From Pedobacter frigiditerrae (GTDB lineage Bacteria > Bacteroidota > Bacteroidia > Sphingobacteriales > Sphingobacteriaceae): DNA of 64,000 nt. The notes beneath the pieces are model-generated. The model worked only from the letters and a program-made list of their open reading frames with translations, was not told the DNA's origin and did not search any database. The translations under genes and the position numbers were made by a program. The stretch covers positions 1,798,001 through 1,862,000 of the forward strand of contig NZ_JAVTSS010000001.1 in NCBI RefSeq assembly GCF_032678705.1. The letters are read 5' to 3'. Below, one piece after another: positions 24,800-34,297 of the stretch. The number at the start of each line of letters is the position of its first letter. Within the stretch, counting starts at the first letter, position 1.

Positions 24800-25726
24800 T
24801 TATTTCTTCAAGTTCCTCAAAATCTTCTTCTCTACCCTCATTACCGTTCCGTGTTTATGTCCTTCTGGAATGGTGGTTGATGAACTGATGTCTTCAAAAT
24901 TCTTAAAATCGTATGTTTTTAATGTCGTATATTTTTTATCGCCATAAGCATCATAATAAATCAAATACTTATTTCCTTGTCTTAAAACTGTTGGTCCTTC
25001 TGTTAATTTCGGACTAAAACTCTCTGAAATGTTAGTGTAAGGACCTAAAGCATGATCACTAAAGGCAATCTTTAAATTTCTATTTGGGCGGGTGTTATCC
25101 TTTAAAACCAACACATAATCCTTTACTGCCCTTTTTACGATTACAGCATCTATTACACTAAAACCAAGGTCTAGGAATAACTTAGGCTCAGAGAAGGTTT
25201 TAAAATCTTTTGTTGTAATAGAATACATCCTATGGTTATTATCCTCATCTTCAATCCCCTTTGGAAAACGAAAAGGAATTGTTGAAGCCCAAATGATAAT
25301 AAATTGTGAATTTTCATCATCATAAAAAATCTCTGGTGCCCAAACATTAACCGTTGTAGGTTCTTTTTGCATAACAGGAATGAATTTTTGCTCACTCCAA
25401 TTTTTCAAGTCTTTAGAACTAGCATAACCAAATCCATTATCGCCTTTCCAACTGCAAGTCCAAACCAAATGAAAAGTACCATCTGGCCCTTGAACAATAG
25501 ATGGGTCACGCATAATTTTTTGTGTACCAACGGCTGGTTTTAGAAATATTTTGTTCAAATCGGTCCAGTGCAAACCATCCTTAGCATATAAAAGTCTTAA
25601 CCCTTCATTCGCTGGTTCGTGGAATGAAGTAAAAACGTAAGCATATTTAGAGCAAGAAGTTAATGCACAACAAACCAAGCCGATTATGGCTATATGAAAT
25701 GATGATATGAACTTTGTTTTTGACAC
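24800..25726 (-). CDS. GH43-like five-bladed beta-propeller lipoprotein
   Basis: A 308-residue lipoprotein; the lipobox is ALTSC within the first 25 residues. The pattern YVFTSFHEPANEGLRLLYAKDGLHW, then MRDPSIVQGPDGTFHLVWT and VWAPEIFYDDENSQFIIIWAS, is typical of GH43/GH117-type propellers. Catalytic Asp/Glu candidates lie in RDPS, in IDAVIV and in LTEGPTVL. Such enzymes release arabinose, galactose or related sugars from pectic side chains. The start is a GTG (25724-25726); no in-frame ATG precedes the lipobox at a sensible distance. It lies between the propeller and GH140-like genes. Confidence 0.82.
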   Translation of the reverse strand: MSKTKFISSFHIAIIGLVCCALTSCSKYAYVFTSFHEPANEGLRLLYAKDGLHWTDLNKIFLKPAVGTQKIMRDPSIVQGPDGTFHLVWTCSWKGDNGFGYASSKDLKNWSEQKFIPVMQKEPTTVNVWAPEIFYDDENSQFIIIWASTIPFRFPKGIEDEDNNHRMYSITTKDFKTFSEPKLFLDLGFSVIDAVIVKRAVKDYVLVLKDNTRPNRNLKIAFSDHALGPYTNISESFSPKLTEGPTVLRQGNKYLIYYDAYGDKKYTTLKTYDFKNFEDISSSTTIPEGHKHGTVMRVEKKILRNLKK

Positions 25727-25747
25727 TATTATTTACATCTTTTTAAA

Positions 25748-25863
25748 CACCCCGGTCTTCGACCACCCCTCTAAAAGAGGGGAATTTCCCCACATAGTTT
25801 TGCAACACGCTTTATGCAACATCCATTCTCCTCCTCTGGAGGGGTGCCTAAAAGGCGGGGTGG
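25748..25863. repeat. G/C-tract palindromic repeat, family 2
   Basis: Starts CACCCCGGTCTTCGACCACC, contains GAGGGGAATTTCCCC and CATAGTTTT, and ends GGGGTGCCTAAAAGGCGGGG. It shares its core with the element at 15401-15510 and lies between the GH43-like and GH140-like genes. Confidence 0.72.
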
Positions 25864-25906
25864 TTATTTTATCAAATTTAAACCCTCAACCTTCCAACCC
25901 TCTACC

Positions 25907-27322
25907 TTATATTTTATCCAATATTAAAACCCAATCATTACCATCTTTTGGTTCTGCTGGCGGATTGAAATTATGCACACCTATATTTTCTATTTCGCCA
26001 ATAACTGTAGATTTACCAGTTCTTGGGTCGTACCATGATGCCTTAACTTTAGCCCCATCTATTTTACCCATATTAACACTGAAATCTCTTCCAGTATAAG
26101 TATAAGCCATTACATAATCTTTTCCTCTTGTGGCAATCACTCTTTCATATCTTTCGCCATTTGTACCAGCAATTACAGTTTGATCTGGAACTCTGTCAAA
26201 GAAAGAACGAGATAACATCAAATTTTTTAAATGAATCATTTGTTTTGCGCCAGGAGAATTGATAGCTACAAACCACTCGTCATGGGGGCCATAAGCTGGT
26301 TTTGGGTCAGTCTTTTTATAGAACTGCATGATAGAGTTATGTCCGTAAGTGTAGCCAAATGCACCAGCAAAAACCGACCAATAACCATATCTTCTTACAT
26401 CGCTGTCATTCCATCTTGGTTTACTTGGGTCATGCAATCCATAAGGAATGTCCTCATAAGATGGCTCTCCATCAATTGTTGGTTTGATAGGTTTTAAGTT
26501 ATAATCAACATCAATGTATTTCCAGTTATCTGGTCCAAAATGATTTTTCTCACTCTTAATCGTATCTTGAATGTAGTTTCTATGTCCTGATTGCACCATA
26601 TTAAAATCCATCCAACTTGCATTGTGAAACCAATCAGATGAAGCCGTTCTTCCCCTTGGGTGGAAAGTAATTAAATGATTGGGGTCATTTGCCCTTAGGT
26701 TTTCGCCGATTGCTTTCCAAACCTTCATTTGATCACTACCTCTAATATCTCCACCGTTTAACCAAATGATATTCCATTTATCTTTATATCTGGTAGCCAA
26801 AAATTTAGCATATGGACCAGCTTGAGCTTCTTTTACTCTTTTATCCTTAACATTTGTACCCCACACAGGAACCATCGCCATATAAATCCCTCTTTTTGCA
26901 GCCTCATCAACTATATAATCGATATGGTCCCAATAATCGTATTGCAATGAATCTTTAAAATCATTGCCTTCGGTAATTGCTGGTTTTGAAACATCTGCAT
27001 GCACCAACGAAGAATCTAAGTAAACATTTCTAGAAGGCACGTCATGCAAAACCATTGCTTGTACAACATTAAAGCCCTTTTGCTTACGGTCTTCTAAATA
27101 TTTAACGGCTTCTTCCCTAGTTAACCTATTGAACAATAACCAACCAGTGTCTCCTAACCAGAAAAAAGGTTTACCATCTCCAGTCATTATATACCTCTTA
27201 TTTTCAGATATCTGTAGACTTTTAGGGTCTTTAGAAATTATTCTTTCTACTTTCTTTTCTTGGGTGCAACTATAAATAGTAAGTGCAATTACAAGGACTA
27301 AAATTATCTGTCTTAGCTTCAT
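25907..27322 (-). CDS. GH140-like (DUF4038) glycoside hydrolase lipoprotein, apiosidase candidate
   Basis: A 471-residue lipoprotein (lipobox IYSC near residue 20). The DUF4038 barrel has the diagnostic N-terminal block YIMTGDGKPFFWLGDTGWLL, followed by EEAVKYLEDRKQKGFNVVQ. The barrel continues with NIIWLNGGDIRGSDQ and with IDGEPSYEDIPYG, whose Asp/Glu are the probable catalytic acids. A C-terminal collagen-binding-like beta domain (about 390-470) ends the protein. Characterised GH140 enzymes cleave the apiose-galacturonate linkage of rhamnogalacturonan II, so this gene is one of the best pointers to RG-II. It is followed after 3 bp by its upstream neighbour's stop codon, implying one transcript. 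Confidence 0.87.
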   Translation of the reverse strand: MKLRQIILVLVIALTIYSCTQEKKVERIISKDPKSLQISENKRYIMTGDGKPFFWLGDTGWLLFNRLTREEAVKYLEDRKQKGFNVVQAMVLHDVPSRNVYLDSSLVHADVSKPAITEGNDFKDSLQYDYWDHIDYIVDEAAKRGIYMAMVPVWGTNVKDKRVKEAQAGPYAKFLATRYKDKWNIIWLNGGDIRGSDQMKVWKAIGENLRANDPNHLITFHPRGRTASSDWFHNASWMDFNMVQSGHRNYIQDTIKSEKNHFGPDNWKYIDVDYNLKPIKPTIDGEPSYEDIPYGLHDPSKPRWNDSDVRRYGYWSVFAGAFGYTYGHNSIMQFYKKTDPKPAYGPHDEWFVAINSPGAKQMIHLKNLMLSRSFFDRVPDQTVIAGTNGERYERVIATRGKDYVMAYTYTGRDFSVNMGKIDGAKVKASWYDPRTGKSTVIGEIENIGVHNFNPPAEPKDGNDWVLILDKI

Positions 27323-27325
27323 AAG

Positions 27326-30300
27326 TTAAATTTTATTAAGGATGATGACTTCATCACCATTACCAACTTTATTTATTTTGATGATTGAGCCTGCATTTAC
27401 CTTCTCTTCTTTTAAAATTGAGCCATTTCTTGTACTCTGAATTTTTAAGGTAAAAGTTCCTGTGGCTTTAGTTAAATCTAGGTTTATGGCATCCGCCGAT
27501 GCATTGTACAAAATGTAGGCTTTACCAGCATTTGCCAATCCGTATTGCTTGGTTGTTCCAAGTAAAAATGGTTTCATTGTTGCCGCTAATGTTAGGTTAT
27601 CAGAGCTGATGCCCGAAACATTCGACAAAGAACCTCCAGCCATTAAAATTTCCCAGCCATAGCTATCAAAATTATCGCCAGAATAAATTACCGCTTTGTT
27701 AGGGAATTTTGTTTTGTATTCCGCAACTGCGTGATAAACTTGTTCAAAAGAAGTCTTTTTAGGTTTTAACAAACGAGCATGTTGTCTAGGTGCTAAATTC
27801 TGTCCACCTTGTGGCGCATAAGCAGTTCCATCTTCTTGATAATGCCAGTACCTGATATCAATTAAATCTACAACGCTTGCTCTATTTGGGTCTGCTAGGA
27901 TTGCATCTTGAACATCTTTAGTAACACTTAAACCAATAATTGGATGTTTGCCAGTTTCCTTTTCCCATTCTTTAATTGTGTCAATCCAAAATTGTACAAA
28001 ATGTAAAGGCCCTGTAAATTCTGCTCCAATTAATTGGATAACGCCATTATTACCCTTAAAATTTTCTAAACATTTGTAGATATATGCCTTATGAATTTTT
28101 CTTCTAAATGGGTCAGTTACATCATAAAACTGCTCTGCCATAAATATGCGTTTATCGCCAGCGTAAGGAACCGGTTCAGGGAAACCAGTATTGTTAATGT
28201 TATTTGCTGTACGCCAAGGAAAGTCTGCATAATGCGCACCTGCTTCAATTATATTATGCTGAAAATAGTTTTCGTGAATTAAAACCAAACCTTTTTGGTC
28301 GGCCAGATTGGCAAAAGTTTTTAGCCTATCCCAATACCAAAGGTTATATTTTGTGATATCGTACTTACTTAGACCATCCCAAGCTTTATCTTGTCCGCTA
28401 CGTGCAAATGGCAGTTCATAAAATGGAGCCCAAACATCTCCATCCATACGACGAATGCGTTCATGGTCATCTCTTCTTCTATCGTACCAAAGCCCATAAT
28501 TATGTTCCAATATTTTAACAGAACCATTTTTCATCGAATCTGTCATTGCATCTAAATCATCGGTTAACCCTTTTCCAGAACGACCAGGAACAAAACGAGT
28601 GATATGGGCTTTGCTATTTTTTATACCATGAGGTCTTGCACTACCACTCCACCATTGTACATCTTGTCTGTTACCTATTACAAGTTCATCACCACGAACT
28701 AACCAACCATTTTTAATAGACATTACAGCAGCCATTGTTGGCTTTACAATTGTGTTAATTTGATAAGTCTCAGTGGGCTTTATATTTTCAGCAACAGGAA
28801 TTGGGTTTCTAGTCGAAGCTTTATCTATAAACTCCACTAGAGTTAAAGCAGGTATAACAGCAAGTTTGGTTAGTTTTTGAGCTACGTCTACAGGCGGACT
28901 ACTTGAAGCCTCGGTTTCTACAGGGAGTACGATATTACGTGCATCTGCGTCATTTCCAATTCTATCTTTTAATTGGGCATAATAAAAACTTCTAGGTTGA
29001 ATCTGCTCGTTAGACATATCCCAATAACCATCTCCAGCAAACTGTGCCCAAGTTCCAAAAGCCCAATTTTGAGCTGTTGGTGGTTGATAATTATCTACTC
29101 TTGCAGCACTGCATTGCCAAAAAACAGAATTTGCAGCTGCCCAACCTGCTCCTTGTCCATCTTGCCCCCTGTTCATGAAGCTTAAAGCCTGACCATCAAC
29201 ATTTACAATGTCAAATAAAATACCTGATGCCCAACTGTCTATTGCACCGCTAAAACTAAATGGTAATGTAGATTGACATTGTACAAAAGCATTTGGTCCT
29301 GGTGCACAAAAACCTACAGCAAAATCATGCATCCCATATTCAGCATAAATTCTTTGGAAAAGTGTTTGCTGACCAGCAGTGAAAAATGTATTTCTTCTTT
29401 CGCCACCAATTTCAGAGATTGGCGCCAATGATTTACAATCCTCAACTGTAATTCTTTTAGCAGTTTCTAAAATGTTAACTGCAGAACCCGCAAAATGCTC
29501 AAATACAACTTGACGAACCCAAGCATCTTGCACATTTTCTAAGGAAATGGCATTCCAACGATGGTATTCGTCCTTTAAATTTTCTTTATGGTAATCTGAT
29601 TGGATTTTTAAATTCTCAACCCCAACTTGACTTATTCTTCCATCCCATTTGTACTTTGAAATAGTAGCGCCTCCGTATTTTGCATCTAAAGCAGTTGTTA
29701 TTGGTGCATCAATAGTAATTTCATTTTCAGCAATGCTGATGATTTTTCTATCCCAGTGAATATCCCTTGTATTAGGTTTCCAACCCAATGCACTTTCACC
29801 ACCTCCAAATTCTGCAGTTTTTAAAATCTCAATCCAGTTTTTTGTAGATGGACGATGTATGAATATATTATCTCCAACTTTAAGACTGCCTGCATTGGCA
29901 ACAGAAAACTTCATTGCGTTAACAGGAACATATTCATCTGGTATTGCAATTTGAGTTTCTTCTATTTTATCGGCTGTGCCTAAAATTCTAATTACACCTA
30001 ACCTGTCTAAACCAGAAGCTTGAATTAATGTGCCATTTGCTCCCATTCCGCTACCACGAAGAATAACGCCAGAAGCTTTGATTTTCAGAATCCCTGCAAC
30101 TTTATAAATACCTTTTTCTAACAAAACGGCACCACGAATTCCATTTTTTCCCATTGGGAGATTCGAAACGTAATCTAAGGCAGATTGAATATGATTTGTT
30201 GCATCGCCAGTAATTAAAGGAACTTTAGCTTTGATAATCGCATTTGGAATAGCTTGTTCTCCTGCCATGTAACCACTGTAAGAAAAATCTACAATTCTAT

Positions 30301-30481
30301 TTCCTTGAGCATCTTGAGTGTATGCTAATTTGCCATCTTTACCTTTAAAGATTGGTTTTGGAGGCAATTCTACTTTTTTGTTTTGAGCAGTTGCAGAGAA
30401 GGTTAACGCAACAAAAAACAAAACCAAATACAGATTTAGCTTAAAAAGTTTTAGTTTATATGTTTGGTTATTATTTAACAT
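27326..30481 (-). CDS. large secreted two-domain protein: parallel beta-helix plus C-terminal barrel-like region
   Basis: A 1051-residue protein with a signal peptide ending near FSATAQ. The first half (about 50-500) is a pectate-lyase-superfamily beta-helix: IQSALDYVSNLPMGKNGIRG, GVILRGSGMGANGT, then many short N/D-rich turns such as VEDCKSLAPISEIGG. The second half (about 600-970) has TIM-barrel-like strand signatures: VKILEHNYGLWYDRRRDDH, LVLIHENYFQHNII, GVIQLIGAEFTG, VVDLIDIRYWHYQEDG and VIYSGDNFDSYGWE, followed by a small C-terminal beta domain. The acidic residues in HEN, GAE and IDIRYW could be catalytic. I cannot assign a CAZy family; it resembles a Bacteroidota DUF family seen in pectin loci. 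It may be a bifunctional lyase/hydrolase, which is inference. Its 3' neighbour starts 4 bp away. Confidence 0.8.
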   Translation of the reverse strand: MLNNNQTYKLKLFKLNLYLVLFFVALTFSATAQNKKVELPPKPIFKGKDGKLAYTQDAQGNRIVDFSYSGYMAGEQAIPNAIIKAKVPLITGDATNHIQSALDYVSNLPMGKNGIRGAVLLEKGIYKVAGILKIKASGVILRGSGMGANGTLIQASGLDRLGVIRILGTADKIEETQIAIPDEYVPVNAMKFSVANAGSLKVGDNIFIHRPSTKNWIEILKTAEFGGGESALGWKPNTRDIHWDRKIISIAENEITIDAPITTALDAKYGGATISKYKWDGRISQVGVENLKIQSDYHKENLKDEYHRWNAISLENVQDAWVRQVVFEHFAGSAVNILETAKRITVEDCKSLAPISEIGGERRNTFFTAGQQTLFQRIYAEYGMHDFAVGFCAPGPNAFVQCQSTLPFSFSGAIDSWASGILFDIVNVDGQALSFMNRGQDGQGAGWAAANSVFWQCSAARVDNYQPPTAQNWAFGTWAQFAGDGYWDMSNEQIQPRSFYYAQLKDRIGNDADARNIVLPVETEASSSPPVDVAQKLTKLAVIPALTLVEFIDKASTRNPIPVAENIKPTETYQINTIVKPTMAAVMSIKNGWLVRGDELVIGNRQDVQWWSGSARPHGIKNSKAHITRFVPGRSGKGLTDDLDAMTDSMKNGSVKILEHNYGLWYDRRRDDHERIRRMDGDVWAPFYELPFARSGQDKAWDGLSKYDITKYNLWYWDRLKTFANLADQKGLVLIHENYFQHNIIEAGAHYADFPWRTANNINNTGFPEPVPYAGDKRIFMAEQFYDVTDPFRRKIHKAYIYKCLENFKGNNGVIQLIGAEFTGPLHFVQFWIDTIKEWEKETGKHPIIGLSVTKDVQDAILADPNRASVVDLIDIRYWHYQEDGTAYAPQGGQNLAPRQHARLLKPKKTSFEQVYHAVAEYKTKFPNKAVIYSGDNFDSYGWEILMAGGSLSNVSGISSDNLTLAATMKPFLLGTTKQYGLANAGKAYILYNASADAINLDLTKATGTFTLKIQSTRNGSILKEEKVNAGSIIKINKVGNGDEVIILNKI

Positions 30482-30512
30482 CTGTTTTTAATTCTTTTTG
30501 TCAATCGCTTTA

Positions 30513-30559
30513 AGATTGCTTTCCCGAAAAGTCGAGACAGGCTGTGACTCGCAATGACG
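30513..30559. repeat. degenerate partial CGTCATTGCGAG family repeat
   Basis: AGATTGCTTTCCCG followed by ACTCGCAATGACG. The inner arm is degraded. It lies in the 120-bp gap upstream of the 1051-residue gene. Confidence 0.5.
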
Positions 30560-30601
30560 AGTAAATTTAGAGATTCTTCGTTCCTCAGAATTACAAAAGC
30601 A

Positions 30602-32233
30602 TCAAGGTTTAACTTTTCCAATCTCAACCAAACTGTTTAGATAAACTTCGATATTAGCATAACCATTTTTTGAAATTTTAACAGCATCGGTTGCATCTTT
30701 AGGATTTAAACCATTTTTAGTTTCCCAAGCATCTGGCATTCCATCTTTATCAGTATCAATATAAGGAGTTCCTTTGTATTCAGGATAACCACCAACTTGA
30801 GCAATGTCTGAAATGATACCTTTTTTGTAAGAATCGTCTGCTAAACGGCGCTTTACATAGTTTTGCTTTGCAGGTAATTTTCCATCCTCAACGTGTTGTA
30901 TTTTACCTGTTTTAACTTGTTCAACAATCCTTAAATCTACAGGATCTCTCTTAGGTAAAGTAGCTCCGGCATTTGCCAAAACATAAGTATAAGCTTGTTT
31001 CGCATCAACTAAACTCACTTTCGCCATTGGCAAAGGTGTGCTTGTTCTGATTGAGTCTAATAATTTTTGTTTATCACCTTTAGCTTCTGGTTGCACGCCA
31101 CCATCCCAATTGTCCTTGGTAACCCTTGCATTACCTTCAACAATGTTTCCAGTAATGTAAGCTTTGCCAAAAGTTGTTGTATATCTTTTATCACGACCAG
31201 ATTCTGGCTTTAAAATTCTGTATGAAATTGGTTCACCAGCTGGAGTAATTGGCCCAGGTTTGTAATAATTATTGATAAAACTATAAAACGATGCATTATC
31301 CCCACCATCCGCACTACGATTCCACCAATTGAAAACTACGTTATTTACGAAGCCAAAATCGCCATACATGCCAACAGAAGGATTTCTACTGATATTTGAA
31401 GCCCAAAGGTTACGCATAAACGTACTGTTTAGACCACCAATTGTACTACCAAATGCATGGTTATAGGTATCTAAAGCTTCAGAAAATATTGAATTTTGAA
31501 TGGTAACGTTAACGGTTGGTAATTTTTCTGGTTTTGAACCATCTTTTGGGTCGTAAACGTGGCGATAAATTGACATATTTTCATCTAATCCCCAACTTGC
31601 AGAAACATGGTCGATGATGATATTACCTACTGGATTACCGCCAATGGCATCATCTCTACGAGTTACATCAGTTACTCCTCTACGGAAACGCATAAAGCGG
31701 ATAACCACATCATGTGTATTTAGCCAAACAGATTCTCCTGCCACACAAATTCCATCACCCGGTGCACTTTGTCCAGCAATGGTTATGTATGGAGCTCTAA
31801 TGATTAAAGGCGTTTTCAATTTGATGATTCCAGAAACGTTGAAAACAACAATCCTTGCTCCACCTTGCTCACAAGCTTCTCTTAAACTACCAGGGCCAGC
31901 ATCTGCTAAAGTGGTAACTACATAAACTTTTCCACCTCTACCACCAAAAGTATAAGCACCACCACCTTCTGCACCTGGAAATGCCAACAGTTTTGACTGA
32001 GGTAAATCGCTAGGTTTTGCTGCCCAAGGAATATAAGGCTTCCCTAATTTTGCCTCAGCATCAACAATGGGTTTAACTTTAAGAAACTGAAGTTCAGAAA
32101 GTCTTTCGATTTCTTTAAGTAAAGAATCAGCTTTCTTTTCCATCGCCTCTGGTATAACTGGATATTGAGCAAAAGCTAAATTAACAGAGCTGATTATACC
32201 CATCAGCATTGCTGCAGAAAATATTTTACGCAT
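30602..32233 (-). CDS. PL1-type pectate lyase (paralogue A)
   Basis: A 543-residue secreted protein with signal peptide ending at LAFAQ (residue 23). After a helical linker, the PL1-like block FPGAEGGGAYTFGGRGGKVY begins near residue 87. It is followed by LADAGPGSLREACEQGGARI and the beta-helix. The catalytic region includes RRDDAIGG, IIIDHVSASWGLDEN and RFMRFRRG. A C-terminal calcium-type tail (DTDKDGMPDAWETKNGLNP) precedes a short helix. It is expected to cleave polygalacturonate by beta-elimination outside the inner membrane. The gene is 4 bp from its paralogue (32238-33890), with which it shares most motifs, indicating local duplication and co-translation. Confidence 0.88.
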   Translation of the reverse strand: MRKIFSAAMLMGIISSVNLAFAQYPVIPEAMEKKADSLLKEIERLSELQFLKVKPIVDAEAKLGKPYIPWAAKPSDLPQSKLLAFPGAEGGGAYTFGGRGGKVYVVTTLADAGPGSLREACEQGGARIVVFNVSGIIKLKTPLIIRAPYITIAGQSAPGDGICVAGESVWLNTHDVVIRFMRFRRGVTDVTRRDDAIGGNPVGNIIIDHVSASWGLDENMSIYRHVYDPKDGSKPEKLPTVNVTIQNSIFSEALDTYNHAFGSTIGGLNSTFMRNLWASNISRNPSVGMYGDFGFVNNVVFNWWNRSADGGDNASFYSFINNYYKPGPITPAGEPISYRILKPESGRDKRYTTTFGKAYITGNIVEGNARVTKDNWDGGVQPEAKGDKQKLLDSIRTSTPLPMAKVSLVDAKQAYTYVLANAGATLPKRDPVDLRIVEQVKTGKIQHVEDGKLPAKQNYVKRRLADDSYKKGIISDIAQVGGYPEYKGTPYIDTDKDGMPDAWETKNGLNPKDATDAVKISKNGYANIEVYLNSLVEIGKVKP

Positions 32234-32237
32234 CCTA

Positions 32238-33890
32238 TTATGGTTTTACTATACTTACAGGAACTACACTATTTAAGTAAATTTCGATGTTTGAATAACC
32301 ACTTGCAGTAATTTTAGTTGCATCTGAAGCATCTTTTGGATTAAGGCCAGCTTTAGTTTCATAAGCATCTGGCATTCCATCATCATCCGAATCTTTATAA
32401 GGAGTACCTTTGTATTCCGGATAACCACCAACTTGACTAATGTCTGTAATGATACCTTGTTTGTATGAATCTTTTGGCAAACGGCGATGTTCGAAATCTT
32501 TCTCAGGTAATTTCACCCCTTCAATATAATCGATTTTACCAGTTTGAACTTGTTTAATTACACGGGTATCAACCGGGTCTCTTTTTGGCAAATTCGCTCC
32601 AACATTAGTTAGCACATAAGTCTTAGCAGCTAAAGTTGGCAATAGGGTAATTTTTGCCATTGGGAAAGGCTTTTTAACACGCATAGCTGCAAAATAAGGT
32701 TGAGCTTGCTCGTAAGTCATTAAATTTCCTTTTTTATCTTCCACTTGCACACCACCATTCCAATTGTCTTTGGTTACTTTTTCATTACCCTCAATGATGT
32801 TTCCATCTACATAAGCACGGCCAAACACCACATAAGGCAATTTGCTACGTCCAGATTCTGGCTTTAAAATCCTGTAGCTAATTGGGTCTTTTAAATCGGT
32901 TACTGGTCCTGGTTTATAGTAATTGTTAATGATGTTATATAAAGCAGTGTAATCACCACCATCTGTTGACCTATTGTTCCAGTTAAAAATTACGTTATTA
33001 GCAAAATTGAAAATACCATTCCATCCAATGGATGGGTTTCTAGCTCCATTATCAGCCCAAAGGTTACGCATGAACGTACAATTCTCTCCACCTAATGTGC
33101 TACCGAAAGCATGGTTCCATGTATCTAAAGCCTCAGAAAAAATAGAGTTTTGAATAGTAATATTTACTGTAGCTAATTTATCTTCAATTTTACCTGTGCT
33201 ATCGTTATACATATGGCGATACATAGACATATTTTCATCTAAGCCCCAACTTGCGGAAACGTGATCGATCATGATATTACCTACCGGATTACCACCAATG
33301 GCATCATCTCTTCTGCCAACATAAGTTTCGCCTCTTCTAAAGCGCATGAAACGAACTATTACATCATGTGTATTTATCCATACTGATTCCCCAGCAACAC
33401 AAACACCATCGCCTGGCGCCGTTTGACCAGCAATTGTAATATAAGGTGCACGAATAATTAGAGGCGTTTTAATGCGGATGATACCAGCGACATTGAAAAC
33501 AACAATTCTTGCTCCGCCTTGTTCACATGCATCACGCAAAGAACCTGGACCACTATCATTTAAGTTTTTAACAACGATAACCCTACCGCCTCTACCACCA
33601 AAACTATAAGCGCCACCACCTTCTGCACCTGGAAAGGCAATAATTTCTGATTGAGGTAAATCTGTTGGACGACCAGCAAAAGGAATATAAGGCTTTCCTT
33701 GTTTAGCTTCTTTTTCGATAATCACTTTTGCTTTTTCCCATGCAATATCAGATTGCCTAGTTGCTTCCTTCATCATATCTGAAGAGGCTTTCTGAACATC
33801 GGCAGGAATTTTAGGATATTGGGCAAAAGAATAATTTGCTGAGAGCATCAACAAAGCAAAAAACGCTAGGTTTAATAATTTCTTTTTCAT
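32238..33890 (-). CDS. PL1-type pectate lyase (paralogue B)
   Basis: About 550 residues from the ATG at 33890 (MKKKLLNLAF), with signal peptide ending near NYSFAQ. It has the same order as paralogue A: helical linker, FPGAEGGGAYSFGGRGGRVI, NDSGPGSLRDACEQGGARI, VGRRDDAIGGNPVGNIMIDH, SASWGLDENMS, and the C-terminal DSDDDGMPDAYETKAGLNP tail. The two copies have clearly drifted apart (for example linker sequence and KGNLMTYEQAQPY insertion), so the duplication is not recent. Different chain-length or methylation preferences are likely but cannot be shown. In-frame upstream ATGs at 33926 would add a non-signal extension. A -7-like TATTTTTG lies about 110 bp upstream on the minus strand. Confidence 0.88.
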   Translation of the reverse strand: MKKKLLNLAFFALLMLSANYSFAQYPKIPADVQKASSDMMKEATRQSDIAWEKAKVIIEKEAKQGKPYIPFAGRPTDLPQSEIIAFPGAEGGGAYSFGGRGGRVIVVKNLNDSGPGSLRDACEQGGARIVVFNVAGIIRIKTPLIIRAPYITIAGQTAPGDGVCVAGESVWINTHDVIVRFMRFRRGETYVGRRDDAIGGNPVGNIMIDHVSASWGLDENMSMYRHMYNDSTGKIEDKLATVNITIQNSIFSEALDTWNHAFGSTLGGENCTFMRNLWADNGARNPSIGWNGIFNFANNVIFNWNNRSTDGGDYTALYNIINNYYKPGPVTDLKDPISYRILKPESGRSKLPYVVFGRAYVDGNIIEGNEKVTKDNWNGGVQVEDKKGNLMTYEQAQPYFAAMRVKKPFPMAKITLLPTLAAKTYVLTNVGANLPKRDPVDTRVIKQVQTGKIDYIEGVKLPEKDFEHRRLPKDSYKQGIITDISQVGGYPEYKGTPYKDSDDDGMPDAYETKAGLNPKDASDATKITASGYSNIEIYLNSVVPVSIVKP

Positions 33891-34172
33891 TTGTGTTTTG
33901 TTCATTAGAGACCAAAAAGTACGCATTTAATTTAAATTCGTTAATCTTAATTGGTTGTCCAGGTAAATTTATTTTGGTTAGAAAGTATATTATATATCAA
34001 AAATAAGGGGTTCGAGCTACTAATTTATCTATTATATTCTCAAAAGAGTATAACATCTTATCATTAGGCTATTTACCACGTAACAATCTTAATCCATTCT
34101 ATGTTGCAAGATAAACATTAACAAGAATAAAATTCATATATAAATGTAACATTTCCAAATAAAAATAAACAT
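33891..34172 (-). promoter_or_regulatory. spacer with candidate promoter for the downstream PL1/GH series
   Basis: No gene is seen in this AT-rich spacer between a terminator and the PL1 paralogues. On the minus strand, TATTTTTG (bases 33998-34005) matches the TAnnTTTG -7 box. No -33 box is convincing. Because the terminator at 34173-34199 ends the SusCD transcript, a promoter must lie here for the lyase and hydrolase genes further along the minus strand. Confidence 0.4.
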
Positions 34173-34199
34173 AAAAAAAGGGACACTTTCGTGTCCCTT
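34173..34199 (-). terminator. rho-independent terminator of the SusCD operon
   Basis: On the minus strand, AAGGGACAC-GAAA-GTGTCCCTT forms a perfect 9-bp stem with a tetraloop, followed directly by a run of T residues. It lies about 100 bp after the stop codon of the 34298-35254 lipoprotein gene, so it closes that operon. Confidence 0.9.
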
Positions 34200-34297
34200 C
34201 TAACCAAATATGCTAAAAACCGAGCTACAATGCCATCACTCTTAATTGGATCTAGCAATATTTTAATGGAGAAGCAATGTTTAGCTTCTACAAGATT

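Noticed and set aside
34173-34199. Terminator hairpin as a plus-strand terminator
   Set aside because: The T-run follows the hairpin only on the minus strand; on the plus strand it is preceded by A residues and followed by CTAACC.
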